A stretch of 64,000 bases of DNA, taken from the NCBI GenBank assembly GCA_947561585.1, contig CANNZV010001818.1:157465-221464 (forward strand), written 5' to 3'. Position numbers and translations under genes: made by a program. Source of the stretch: Caprella mutica (taxonomy: Eukaryota; Arthropoda; Malacostraca; Amphipoda; Caprellidae). Below, one piece after another: positions 47,101 through 55,381 of the stretch (positions are counted from its first letter, which is position 1; every line of letters starts with the position of its first letter). Under the pieces are notes generated by a model. The model searched no databases. It was not told the origin of the DNA and worked only from the letters and a program-made list of their open reading frames with translations.

Positions 47101-49229
47101 GGAAAATCGTCCAGTTTTTTCAGCATTGCCTGACAAACTCTGATTGGTGACCCATAGAGTTCGTGCAACTTAATCCAAATTGTTCGCAGAGTTTCGCCGG
47201 GAAAAGCAGCTCCAGATGCTAGGTAGTCTCTTACAATTTTATTTGGCTCTCCAGACGTGTTGGATAAAAGTATATTGATAGTGTCTAGAGGGTCAAGATG
47301 CAAGCCCTTAAGCCGATTCTCAAGCAGTAAAATCCACGATCGAAAGTGATGGGCATCTCCTGTGAATGGAGAATCACTTTTCTTGAACAGCTCTTGTTTT
47401 ATGATATACATTGAAGCACCGTCAACTGGGTCCGAATAAGCAAGGGGTTGTGAACTTCCATGAATCTCAGCGCCAGGAGGGGAGAAATATGTTGGCTTAC
47501 CAATATGTCCTGGTACAGAAGGAGAGATGGTCTCTCTTGCAAAGTACGGAGAGTGCTGGAACGTAGCGCTGCTAAACGTGGCTGAAGGATGCCGGAACGT
47601 CGAACCGCTCAGCGAGGTGGTGACACGCTGGAACACATTGCCACCGTCTAACGTTGGGGGAGGTTGAAACACATTGCCACCGTCTAACGTTGGGGGAGGT
47701 TGAAACACATTGCCACCGTCTAACGTTGGGGGAGGTTGAAACACAATGCTAGCCCTCGATGCTTGAGGAGACTGGAACACAGCGCTAGCCATAGATGCTT
47801 GAGGAGACTGGAACACAGCGCTAGCCATAGATGCTTGAGGAGGCTGGAACACAGCGCTAGCCATAGATGCTTGAGGAGGCTGGAACACAGCGCTAGCCAT
47901 CGATGCTTGGGGAGGCTGGAACACAGCGCTAGCCATCGATGCTTGGGGAGGCTGGAACACAGCGCTAGCCATCGATGCTTGGGGAGGCTGGAACACAGCG
48001 CTAGTCATCGATGCTTGGGGAGGCTGGAACACAGCGCTAGTCATCGATGCTTGGGGAGGCTGGAACACAGCGCTAGTCATCGATGCCTGGGGAGGCTGGA
48101 ACACAGCGCTAGTCATCGATGCCTGGGGAGGCTGGAACACAGCGTTAGTCATCGATGCCTGTGGAGGCTGGAACACAGCGTTAGTCATCGATGCCTGGGG
48201 AGGCCGGAACACAGCGTTAGTCATCGATACCTGGGGAGGCCGGAACACAGCGTTAGTCATCGATGCCTGGGGAGGCCGGAACACAGCGTTAGTCATCGAT
48301 GCCTGGGGAGGCCGGAACACAGCGCTAGCGATCGATGCTTGGGGAGGCTGGAACACAGCGCTAGCCATCGATGATTGGGGTGGCTGGACCACAGCGCTAG
48401 CGATCGATGCTTGGGGAGGCTGGACCTCAGCGCTAGCGATCGATGCTTGGGGAGGCTGGACCTCAGCGCTAGCGATCGATGCTTGGGGAAGCTGGACCTC
48501 AGCGCTAGCGATCGATGCTTGGGGAGGCTGGACCTCAGCGCTAGCGATCGATGCTTGGGGAGGCTGGACCTCAGCGCTAGCGATCGATGCTTGGGGAGGC
48601 TGGACCACAGCGCTAGCGATCGATGCTTGGGGAGGTAATGCAGGAGGGTAGTATTCTCTGTCCATTTCTGATTTTAAGCAGTGGATGTATTCGGCAGCTC
48701 TCATCATTTTACTAGATGTCGATGGAACTTTTTCTTCAAGTGAACGATACTCGGAAGCACTGTGAGTTTGAGCGATATCGCACTGACCAACCGCTTCAGA
48801 GGTTGGTGTGGTATACAGGTCAGCCCCCAAAGCACTCACTTGTTCACGACAAGGTCCACCAGATGCCACACTTGATGTATCGATATTTGATACTATTTCC
48901 ATGCCATAGTCAGTGAACACTCCGTTTGTGATATCGATGAACAGCTTTACATCATTTCTCAGCTCAGTCCTATCTCTTCGGATAGCCTGGGCTTCTGTCC
49001 ATGAAGCTGCTTTTACAAGCTTGTCAGCCAAACATACGGAGGAGTCGTAATATGACTTCCATGAAGATTTGGCATTAGCGGTAGTAGAGGACAGTGTTGT
49101 CGCATCATTTATATCAAGAGGATCAGTGCTTAAGATGCACCTCAGAGATGCCTCAAACTCTTCGTACGCCTCACGAGCTTCTCTCAATGTGATGACGGCT
49201 CTTCGTTTTTCTGGAGGAGAGCGATACAT
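44154..49229 (-). CDS. BEL/Pao Gag-Pol: Gag, protease, RT, RNase H (1691 codons)
   Basis: The start ATG is 67 bp inside the 5' LTR edge. Domains (approximate residues): N-terminal helical Gag 1-195; a 12-residue repeat region 198-530; a DUF1759-like Gag core (FTGDAHHFRSWILLLENRL) from about 610; zinc knuckles 830-890, including CFRCLGEHMVREC; an aspartic protease-like segment with IIDDMSDSSYID around 960; RT with the YVDD catalytic box near 1383; and RNase H beginning IFSDASEKAIGAVVYLR near 1567. The product would be cleaved into capsid, enzymes and nucleocapsid. The frame ends at TGA 44154-44156, right after NPADIAS, where relatives continue with Arg, consistent with a CGA to TGA change. The element is otherwise open, so it could be complemented in trans. 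Confidence 0.95.
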   Translation of the reverse strand: MYRSPPEKRRAVITLREAREAYEEFEASLRCILSTDPLDINDATTLSSTTANAKSSWKSYYDSSVCLADKLVKAASWTEAQAIRRDRTELRNDVKLFIDITNGVFTDYGMEIVSNIDTSSVASGGPCREQVSALGADLYTTPTSEAVGQCDIAQTHSASEYRSLEEKVPSTSSKMMRAAEYIHCLKSEMDREYYPPALPPQASIASAVVQPPQASIASAEVQPPQASIASAEVQPPQASIASAEVQLPQASIASAEVQPPQASIASAEVQPPQASIASAVVQPPQSSMASAVFQPPQASIASAVFRPPQASMTNAVFRPPQASMTNAVFRPPQVSMTNAVFRPPQASMTNAVFQPPQASMTNAVFQPPQASMTSAVFQPPQASMTSAVFQPPQASMTSAVFQPPQASMTSAVFQPPQASMASAVFQPPQASMASAVFQPPQASMASAVFQPPQASMASAVFQPPQASMASAVFQSPQASMASAVFQSPQASRASIVFQPPPTLDGGNVFQPPPTLDGGNVFQPPPTLDGGNVFQRVTTSLSGSTFRHPSATFSSATFQHSPYFARETISPSVPGHIGKPTYFSPPGAEIHGSSQPLAYSDPVDGASMYIIKQELFKKSDSPFTGDAHHFRSWILLLENRLKGLHLDPLDTINILLSNTSGEPNKIVRDYLASGAAFPGETLRTIWIKLHELYGSPIRVCQAMLKKLDDFPAIRPPNLRIKLQDFSHLCRMIEANMGCNSELQFFNLAIGQRQVWCKLPDWLQIKWRSHGHRFSQENAGTVPPLNALIHFIEYTTGELSDPNFEKLYEPKNNRTLRTADIHSTGEENFTSECIYHKKEGHSLIDCRLFNSLKYQDKQRFALDNKLCFRCLGEHMVRECSSDATCAKCKGNHVTLMHRERSIHNNKNKYTNPYCPEDEGGDKKTLCSVVCGNPSNTLSCSKTVLCEIHHEKNPKNVLKLYAIIDDMSDSSYIDEKVMNLLDLSGRREKFLISTMSALKSEHDGYMLSGLWIQVSGGDQFYSLPELITSEHIPGSLYEVGTPNIIKSIPHQQHHAGKFLELDTSAEPLLLLGRNSGNLMKSICYGDKAPFVHETLLGYALVGSPCPSSGIKTKVKRVLRTSHEHFSSKTLFPKKNCSSDRIFDEFDDDDALGLSRDDQKFLSIMENTIHTNGDGHITMDLPLKHEDIKLPDNKSAVFFRTKSTLNKLKDDDDKLDQCISAMAKNISARHVEQIPDLEIQPLQPNKVWWLPIFVVTQQKKNKHRLVFDSSAKYMGISLISVLLQGPDENNRLRGVLLRFRVGDVAIGGDIESMFYNFYLPDKHKDYVRFFWFKDNKPNQELVPYRGCVHLFGNKSSPAVAHYGLQYTTTHPEALTHQRAIKCITDSIYVDDLLASCMSVKEAILLLEDIRSILRRYDIRFCKIVSNSPQVTSHFPESERAKIVDDISIGDQSIHKALGLAWRITDDVFFIKNELNNKPFTRRGMLSVTNSIYDPLGIVSPVILKGKIIQRTALKNCGNSSKKWDESLPVELYEEWSTWIKSLSSLREINLPRCYTPPTFGSPSRYELHIFSDASEKAIGAVVYLRIFNTHNEIHVSFVISSSRLVPKSCTSMPRSELCAALLGCKLYREVTSEIRLPIDTCSLYSDSKVVLSYIYNKEKRFSKYVTHRVGAILKLTDVSQWHYINSTLNPADIAS
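47640..48637 (-). repeat. 36-bp minisatellite encoding a 12-residue Gag repeat
   Basis: About 25 copies of PPQASMASAVFQ-type units plus three PPPTLDGGNVFQ units at the C-terminal side. Variants are ordered (IASAEVQ, then MTNAVFR, MTSAVFQ, MASAVFQ), as expected from stepwise local duplication. It also creates long but meaningless plus-strand frames. Confidence 0.95.
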
Positions 49230-49296
49230 GTTGACAGAATGTTTTGCGAATTAGTTATCTCTGCTACCTCATTCCATTGAAGCCATCTGAAATCAC
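49230..49296 (-). other. BEL 5' leader / primer-binding region
   Basis: The minus strand after the 5' LTR reads GTGATTTCAGATGGCTTC. No TGG directly abuts the LTR; the nearest TGG starts 12 nt in. I cannot assign the primer tRNA. Confidence 0.4.
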
Positions 49297-50268
49297 TGTT
49301 TCGGAATTGCTTCTCCGAATTAAAACAGCGTAATTTGACTGAGTTTTTATTTAGTGATCTGAGAAAGATACAAGAAGACACAATGAACAACCAATACAAT
49401 AATTCAGAAAATGTGGACAAATAGTTTATCTAGTCGTGAACAAATACTCACTTCAGGTAATTTGGCGTTGAAAAAGAAATCTTAGTAGCCGAGAGAAACA
49501 AACAAACTATCGAATCTTCCCAATAATATGTATATAGATAGGTATATGTGGACTGAAAATATTAAAACTTTATTGAACATAGTTATAAATGAAACTCAAA
49601 CAGGTGTAACAATTCACCACACGCACACACACATACACAAACAATAACGCCAAACTAACTTAACCGCTCGAACAATGTGGTGCACCACAGAAAAAAATAC
49701 TCACATGAATGAGACCTATAAGAACTGACAAATAAAGAAAACAGAAAGTATTTAAACTATAACTAAAATTGTAGAAATATAAATACAAGGGACTAGAAGA
49801 AGTAGTCAGAAAGAAAGGTGGCTCCATGAACAAAGTCGCCTACCACCGTCAGTGACAATTCTCATGGATGCAGAAAAGCTACTCCGTGAATGCAGTCACT
49901 TACCAAAGGAATGTGATGAAACGGGACACAAGCACCGGTGGCTGCACCCACGGATGGAAGAGGAAAATGAAGAGGTGATAGTAAATGAAGTCTACAAGCC
50001 TACTCAACACAAAATCTAAAAACCTCGTAGTTGAAGAGCATAACCCTAGCGACATCCCCTAAACTGCAAGTAGCGTAAAAATATGATAAACATACCCATG
50101 ATAATAAATTTAACATCAAACACATTTACCAAATTCAATAAACAGCCTTCCTAATTTGAAATAATAGATCTGTGAAATTATTTGGTCATCCTACGTGCTA
50201 TTACTCCAAATTGAACTTTATGGTGAATCGCCTTTTGAGGGGCGATTTTATCGCTGCTTTCCAGCACA
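49297..50268 (-). repeat. BEL element 5' LTR (972 bp)
   Basis: Pairs with 41193-42217 and retains the uninterrupted form of the site where the other LTR has its micro-insertion. Confidence 0.95.
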
Positions 50269-50696
50269 ACTCTAATATCTAACCTCTACTCTAATATCTA
50301 ACCTCTACTCTAATATCTAACCTCTACTCTAATATCTAACCTCTACTCTAATATCTAACCTCTACTCTAATATCTAACCTCTACTCTAATATCTAACCTC
50401 TGCTCTAATATCTAACCTCTGCTCTAATATCTAACCTCTACTCTAATATCTAACCTCTACTCCAATATCTAACCTCTACTCTAATATCTAACCTCTACTC
50501 TTATATCTAACCTCTACTCTAATATCTAATCTCTACCCTAATATCTAACGTCCACTCTAATATCCAACATCTACTCTAATATCTAACCTCTACTCTAATA
50601 TCTAACCTCTACTCTAATATCTAACTTCTACTCTAATATCTAACCTCTACTCTAATATCTAACCTCTACTCTAATATCTAATCTCTACTCTAATAT
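50269..50696. repeat. 19-bp satellite between BEL element and LINE
   Basis: About 22 fairly uniform CTCTACTCTAATATCTAAC monomers. It continues the array cut by the two retroelements. Confidence 0.97.
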
Positions 50697-50945
50697 AATA
50701 ATAATAATAATAACAATAATACTTTATTGAATTAAAAGACATACATTACAAATTTAAAAAGAAAACAAAAGTAGATTAATTCAAGCCCATAGAAGTTCCA
50801 TTGGAACTTTTTGGGCAAACAGAGTCTAAGAGCAATAAATGTGACTAATACAGATTACAAAATAAAAATACACAGATAACGAAAGTAGTATATAGGGCTA
50901 AAATAAAATTGCCAAACATAAAAAAAAAACATTACGGGACAAGGG
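50697..50945 (-). other. LINE 3' UTR with (TAA)n-type tail
   Basis: The minus strand ends CAATAAAGTATTATTG followed by TTA repeats. It shares blocks with the intron fragments at 4295, 15212 and 26311. Confidence 0.75.
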
Positions 50946-52697
50946 TTATATTTCATAAGATTCCAGCAAAAACTGTTTATATTTATTCTTGAATATTAAA
51001 ATCGATTCACTATTTCTAATATTAATTGGAATAGTGTTCCATACTTTGGGACCAGCATAAAATACTGACCTTTGACATTGACTTAATCTTTGATAAGAAG
51101 GGACAGCTTCAGAATGATTTCTGGTATTATAAGAGTGAGTAGGAAAACTGACATTGCCGGAAGAGGACTGCCTGTACATGTATATACCTATCATGAATTT
51201 ATAGATTTCATTAATGCGAAGAACTTTCGTTTTTGCAAATAGTGGCAGTGTAGGCGCTAAATATTCAGAAGATGTTATTGTTCTTATAATGCGTTTTTGA
51301 ATTATGCTAAGCGGATATAGATGTACATCAGCAGTACCTCCCCAGGCAACAACACCATAAAGTAGGTATGGATACACAATAGAGTAATACATTTTTAACA
51401 TGATTTTTACAGGTACATGGTTACTAATTCTATAGAAAATGCCGGCAGTTTTGGAGAGTTTTGAACATATAGCACTTATGTGATGTGAAAAATTTAAATT
51501 ATGATCCAAAGTTACTCCAAGAAATTTAATAGTATCATTATATTGAATGGGTATATGATTGATGACTAAATGAGAAGGTAGATTTTGCGTACTGGTTCGG
51601 TTAGAAATGAACATTGCAGAAGTTTTATTGGCATTTAAGGAAAGTCTATTATTAACTGTCCAGTCGTGGAGTAATTTCAGATTTACATTGGTTTTATGAA
51701 TTAAATCATCTACATTAAAATCACTTGTAGTAATAGTGGTATCGTCTGCAAAGAGAGTGAAATGGGCACCATCTGTTATATTTACAATGTCATTGATATA
51801 CAGAAGAAACAGATAGGGCCCAAGTACACTTCCCTGAGGGACCCCACGAGTTACAGGGCGTCTACTAGAAATTACATTACCTACCCTAACACTCTGAGTC
51901 CTCCCACTAAGGTAACTACAGAACCAAGAGGATGCAATGCCACGAATGCCATACCTATACATTTTACGGATTAGAATATCATGGCATACGCTATCAAACG
52001 CTTTACTAAGGTCGACAGCTACACCTAAAGTGTGCTGTCTATTGTTCAAATTATGATATACATGTTCGACAAAGTTCAATATGCCATCAGATGTGCTCTT
52101 ACCCTTCAGGAAACCAAATTGAGAGGAACTAATAATTTTATTTTTATTTAAATAACTTGATAACCTGGATGCAACACATCTTTCAAATATTTTACTTACT
52201 AAAGGAAGTATTGAAATGGGTCTGTAGTTGCCAGTTTCAGACTCAGAGCCTGACTTATAAACAGGTATCACTGTGGCATGTTTAAGACAATCAGGAAATA
52301 TACCTTGCTGAATAGAACTATTGATGAGTGATGATAGAGGAGGAGCTAAATTATTAGAGACAAGTTTAAAGACTTTAGTTGGAATATTCTGAAGACCATA
52401 AGACGAGTTTTTTAGTTCATTTATAATCTTAATTATTTCTACTATAGATACTGGAGACATATAAATTGAATTTGGGCAGTTAACATCCAAATAGGCACAA
52501 GGATCCAGTGTAGGCTGTGGAATACTTTGCTCCAATTCTAGTGCTATTCCACAAAAATAACTATTAAAATGCTCAGCATTGTCACCATCATCGCTTACTA
52601 TATTATCGTTAACATTAAGGGAAAGGTTAGAGTAACTTGGCTTTCTGTTGATTAACAAATTATTTATGAGTTTCCATGTAGCTTTTACATTCGACAT
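50946..52697 (-). CDS. LINE ORF2, reverse transcriptase part (583 codons)
   Basis: Copies LINE RNA at the nicked target. RT blocks in order: VIPVYKSG and YRPISILPLVSKIFERCV (about 140-170), GFLKGKSTSDGI (~195), motif A AVDLSKAFDSVCHD (~230), GVPQGSVLGPYLFLLYINDI (~285-305), the catalytic FADD in FTLFADDTTI (~317) and NKTSAMFISNR (~360). A thumb/C-terminal region with YPYLLYGVVAWGG follows. No zinc knuckle or RNase H is seen after it. The frame is the same as the endonuclease frame upstream and is separated from it by one TAG and 14 codons. The ATG here is therefore only the first Met after that stop, and the start of this segment (MSNVKATWKLINNLL) is the usual linker before RT. Confidence 0.93.
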   Translation of the reverse strand: MSNVKATWKLINNLLINRKPSYSNLSLNVNDNIVSDDGDNAEHFNSYFCGIALELEQSIPQPTLDPCAYLDVNCPNSIYMSPVSIVEIIKIINELKNSSYGLQNIPTKVFKLVSNNLAPPLSSLINSSIQQGIFPDCLKHATVIPVYKSGSESETGNYRPISILPLVSKIFERCVASRLSSYLNKNKIISSSQFGFLKGKSTSDGILNFVEHVYHNLNNRQHTLGVAVDLSKAFDSVCHDILIRKMYRYGIRGIASSWFCSYLSGRTQSVRVGNVISSRRPVTRGVPQGSVLGPYLFLLYINDIVNITDGAHFTLFADDTTITTSDFNVDDLIHKTNVNLKLLHDWTVNNRLSLNANKTSAMFISNRTSTQNLPSHLVINHIPIQYNDTIKFLGVTLDHNLNFSHHISAICSKLSKTAGIFYRISNHVPVKIMLKMYYSIVYPYLLYGVVAWGGTADVHLYPLSIIQKRIIRTITSSEYLAPTLPLFAKTKVLRINEIYKFMIGIYMYRQSSSGNVSFPTHSYNTRNHSEAVPSYQRLSQCQRSVFYAGPKVWNTIPINIRNSESILIFKNKYKQFLLESYEI

Positions 52698-52739
52698 ACA
52701 TGCATTGAAAGTATCAAAATAATATTTTCGTTTAGCTCT

Positions 52740-53891
52740 CTATACAATATTCACTAAATTATTCTTAAATTTTTTATAAGTTGATTCATTAATTAGATTA
52801 AGTTTAAGATTCTTGTAATACAATGCTTTAGTTTTAACCAAATCTAAAATTTTAGATGTCAGCCATGGCTTACTCAATCTCTTCCGACCAATATATTTTA
52901 CTCTAAAAGGAAATGTCCTACAATATAAATCATTAACAACTTCAATAAACTGTAAGGTATCAGTATTGATATCACCAGAAAAGCTATTCCATGTCAACTC
53001 ATTACATTTCTCTACAAAATCCTCAAATCTACCAGAGCTATGATCACGGAATACAACCTTCACTAATTCATTATTACATACAAAATCCTTCAAAACAACA
53101 AAAACTGGTAAATGATCAGTCTGGCCAAATAGTAAGATACCAGATTCAGCCACGTTGCATCTGTTGAACCAAATATGATCGAGAATAGCAGGACTACCAT
53201 TTTGTCCACCACCCGGAAACCTAGTAGGTTTAGTGATAAACGGTACAAAACTTAATGAGAATAAATGATGAACAAAACTAGTACAATAAGCGTCAGAAAT
53301 CTCATATTTCAACAAATCTACATTTAGGTCACCAGCTACAAAAATATCTTTATTTACTAATAACGGGTCGTTCAATATATTCAGTAAGCCGTCACAGAAT
53401 GCAACAAAACTACCATTGGGTGGACGATAAATGGCAACTATAAGTAAAATACGTTCATGAGATCGAATTTCAACCACGCATGATTCTATATAATCATTAA
53501 CTACTGACAAATGCCTAACTTTTCTAGAGTTCAACTGATCACAACAGTACAAGGAAACCCCACCTCCCCCTCCCAATTCCCTCCCCACATGGTGTCCATG
53601 AAACCCATCAATCTCCACCCCCATATCATTCTGGAAACGAGTTTCAGTAAGGATAATTACTTGAAATTTAACTTTTAAAGAAAGCAAGAGAGCAAGAAAC
53701 ATATCATTGTTAGACTTGAAACTGCGAATATTATAATTACATAGACATAAGTTATTAATATGGTTACAGAATGATTCATTAAAATTATCAATTGAATAGT
53801 AAAAAGATTGTTTAGGGGCTTGCATTGATGAGAAGTAACTATTTATAAAATCATCCCTAGGGTCAATATCAAAGAATATATTATCGGTCAT
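52740..53891 (-). CDS. LINE ORF2, AP-like endonuclease part (383 codons)
   Basis: Nicks target DNA for reverse transcription. N-terminal LCNYNIRSFKSN (about residues 50-60, the Asn motif), IILTETRF (catalytic Glu, ~82), VAIYRPPNGSF (~150), VAGDLNVDLL (Asp/Asn, ~187), DHIWFN (~232) and GQTDHLPVFV (His, ~257) are all present. It ends at TAG 52740-52742, which is in frame with the RT segment. One ORF2 of about 980 codons was therefore broken by a single nonsense change. Its ATG overlaps the stop of the preceding frame by 11 bases. Confidence 0.92.
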   Translation of the reverse strand: MTDNIFFDIDPRDDFINSYFSSMQAPKQSFYYSIDNFNESFCNHINNLCLCNYNIRSFKSNNDMFLALLLSLKVKFQVIILTETRFQNDMGVEIDGFHGHHVGRELGGGGGVSLYCCDQLNSRKVRHLSVVNDYIESCVVEIRSHERILLIVAIYRPPNGSFVAFCDGLLNILNDPLLVNKDIFVAGDLNVDLLKYEISDAYCTSFVHHLFSLSFVPFITKPTRFPGGGQNGSPAILDHIWFNRCNVAESGILLFGQTDHLPVFVVLKDFVCNNELVKVVFRDHSSGRFEDFVEKCNELTWNSFSGDINTDTLQFIEVVNDLYCRTFPFRVKYIGRKRLSKPWLTSKILDLVKTKALYYKNLKLNLINESTYKKFKNNLVNIV

Positions 53892-54465
53892 GAGTGCGAT
53901 TAAGGAGGAGGAGCAACAGGGACATCAGGGCGTGGTTAGAGTAAGCACAGACACAAGACTTAAGAGCAGAGACACGGGCTTGAGAACAGAAGACAGCAGA
54001 CACAAGAGACTTCATAGTAGCAGACACAAAAGCGAGGGACCCCAGAATAGGAGCAGGAAACCTAGATATACCATAGTATACCAAGATCTGCCCCATGGTA
54101 CAGCTCGTATGGAGCAATTCAGCATATATTATTAAATATACGAGATTGCAAGCATATATGGCATAAGTGTAGCTTAAATCAGAAGTATACATATTAGCAG
54201 AAGTACAAATTAGAGCAGAGGCACACATCGTAGTAGAAGTATACCTCAGAGAGGAAGCACATAATGGAGCAAAAGTATACACCGGAGCAGAAACACTTAC
54301 TGGAGTAGAAGATGAAGTACATAGTGGAGTTGAAGACGAAGTACACAATAGAACAGAAGACGAATTACATACTGGAGTACAGATCCAGACTAGAGCAGAA
54401 TTACACATTAGAGCAAAATTATTATACATTAGGGCATAGACAAAAACCAGAATAGTTGTATACAT
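53881..54465 (-). CDS. LINE middle open frame, repeat-derived (194 codons), uncertain
   Basis: Begins with ATG one codon after the ORF1 TGA, in the same frame, and ends 11 bases inside ORF2, which is in another frame. The first ~100 codons are Cys/Ser/Thr-rich (LCTSSSTP, MCASALICTSANMY) and come from an imperfect tandem repeat of 18, 24 or 21 bp. The rest is less repetitive (SRFPAPILGSLAFVSATMKS). No known domain. It could be a C-terminal extension of ORF1 reached by readthrough, a separate small protein, or a chance frame kept open by the repeat. The period divisible by three lowers the weight of its openness. Confidence 0.4.
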   Translation of the reverse strand: MYTTILVFVYALMYNNFALMCNSALVWICTPVCNSSSVLLCTSSSTPLCTSSSTPVSVSAPVYTFAPLCASSLRYTSTTMCASALICTSANMYTSDLSYTYAIYACNLVYLIIYAELLHTSCTMGQILVYYGISRFPAPILGSLAFVSATMKSLVSAVFCSQARVSALKSCVCAYSNHALMSLLLLLLNRTHDR

Positions 54466-54468
54466 CAG

Positions 54469-55284
54469 TCAATAATTCAACTGACTCGGCTTATAATCCG
54501 ATGGATTTACTTTGAATTCCTTCTCGCAGAGTTCATCAAATTTACAGTAGTCATTAACGAATATTCTTACATTTCTCGAAGTTGGGTTGGGTGCCTTCAA
54601 CAAGACATAAACCCTGCCATCAAGTGAACCACATGCAATGACCACTTGGGGGAATTTGCTTTTTAGTTGCCTCAGTGAATAAAGAATGGATGAACGAAGA
54701 GGTGTAAGATTATCATTAGAGAAAAACCCAGTTGGCTTGACTGTTTTGCACGCCTGCATCAACAGTTTCTTCTGTTCAGAATTGCTGAATTTAATTAGAA
54801 TTTTTCTCTTATCTGGACCCTGTGATCTGGACGGTTTACCAATCCTGTACGCCGACAGAATGGCATCCTTTTTGACAACTAAGTTTAGTTTATCTTTAAC
54901 AGTGGAAATTATCACATTACTAGTAATTTCACCAGTTTTACACTCAGGGATGTTACTACCAGACAGAATAACAGAATCATTTCTCTGATATACCTCAACC
55001 TCCTCCACGCGTGAACGTAGAATTGTATTTTCATGCTTCAACTGCTTAAACTCATGCTCCAGCTGAATTAGTTTCCGCTCACGCTCTTCGGCACCGCTAA
55101 CTATCTCCTTAACTGCATTGTTTAACCTGTCCGTCAATATAGAGAGAAGTATCTGACTTTCCTTAGATAACTCAGAAATCGGATTGTTGTTGTTAGCATC
55201 TTGTGCATCGTCATCGTCACTACTGTCAGAAATAGATGGCTTATCAAGGATTGGTTGCTTGGATTTTTTCCTTGTAGATGCCAT
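54469..55284 (-). CDS. LINE ORF1 protein (271 codons), coiled coil plus RNA-binding-like domain
   Basis: Nucleic-acid-binding chaperone of the LINE ribonucleoprotein, by analogy with other LINEs. Residues 1-40 are basic then acidic (SDSSDDDDAQD). Residues 45-100 form a likely coiled coil (EERERKLIQLEHEFKQLKHE). A compact domain follows that resembles the RRM-like/CTD region of type-II ORF1 proteins: SVILSGSNIPE near 105, a DAILSAYRIGK motif near 140, KILIKFSNSEQKK near 160, then a region ending in CKFDELCEKEF. No CCHC knuckles are present. It starts about 95 bp from the 5' end of the element and is intact. Confidence 0.85.
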   Translation of the reverse strand: MASTRKKSKQPILDKPSISDSSDDDDAQDANNNNPISELSKESQILLSILTDRLNNAVKEIVSGAEERERKLIQLEHEFKQLKHENTILRSRVEEVEVYQRNDSVILSGSNIPECKTGEITSNVIISTVKDKLNLVVKKDAILSAYRIGKPSRSQGPDKRKILIKFSNSEQKKLLMQACKTVKPTGFFSNDNLTPLRSSILYSLRQLKSKFPQVVIACGSLDGRVYVLLKAPNPTSRNVRIFVNDYCKFDELCEKEFKVNPSDYKPSQLNY

Positions 55285-55381
55285 AGCACTATAGTCTGGT
55301 CAGATTAGGGGCTATTCTATCACAGACACAACACGAACAAAGACTCAGGAGCTGCACACGTCTGTACGCCACGAAGGAATG

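Larger units (their letters stand above)
41193..50268 (-). mobile_element. BEL/Pao LTR retrotransposon, near-complete
   Basis: 9.08 kb, transcribed on the minus strand. LTRs start TG and end CA. The 5-bp target duplication ACTCT is seen at 41188-41192 and 50269-50273. Internal order on the minus strand is Gag (DUF1759-like), zinc knuckles, aspartic protease, RT, RNase H, then a stop, then integrase, which is the BEL/Pao arrangement. There is no env. The LTRs differ by a few bases plus one 52-bp indel, so insertion was recent. It sits inside the 19-bp satellite. Confidence 0.95.
50697..55381 (-). mobile_element. Non-LTR retrotransposon (LINE), near full length
   Basis: 4.7 kb on the minus strand, inserted in the 19-bp satellite. 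AATAT occurs on both sides (50692-50696, 55382-55386) and may be a short target duplication, though the array makes this ambiguous. Order on the minus strand: ~95-bp 5' UTR, ORF1 (coiled coil), middle frame, ORF2 (AP-type endonuclease and RT), 3' UTR, (TAA/ATT)n tail. RT motifs suggest the Jockey/CR1/L2 group. There is no RNase H after the RT, which argues against the I group. Confidence 0.92.

Noticed and set aside
47736..48638. Two plus-strand frames with ASHRCLGRLEHS repeats
   Set aside because: Antisense of the 36-bp repeat that codes for the Gag repeat on the minus strand.
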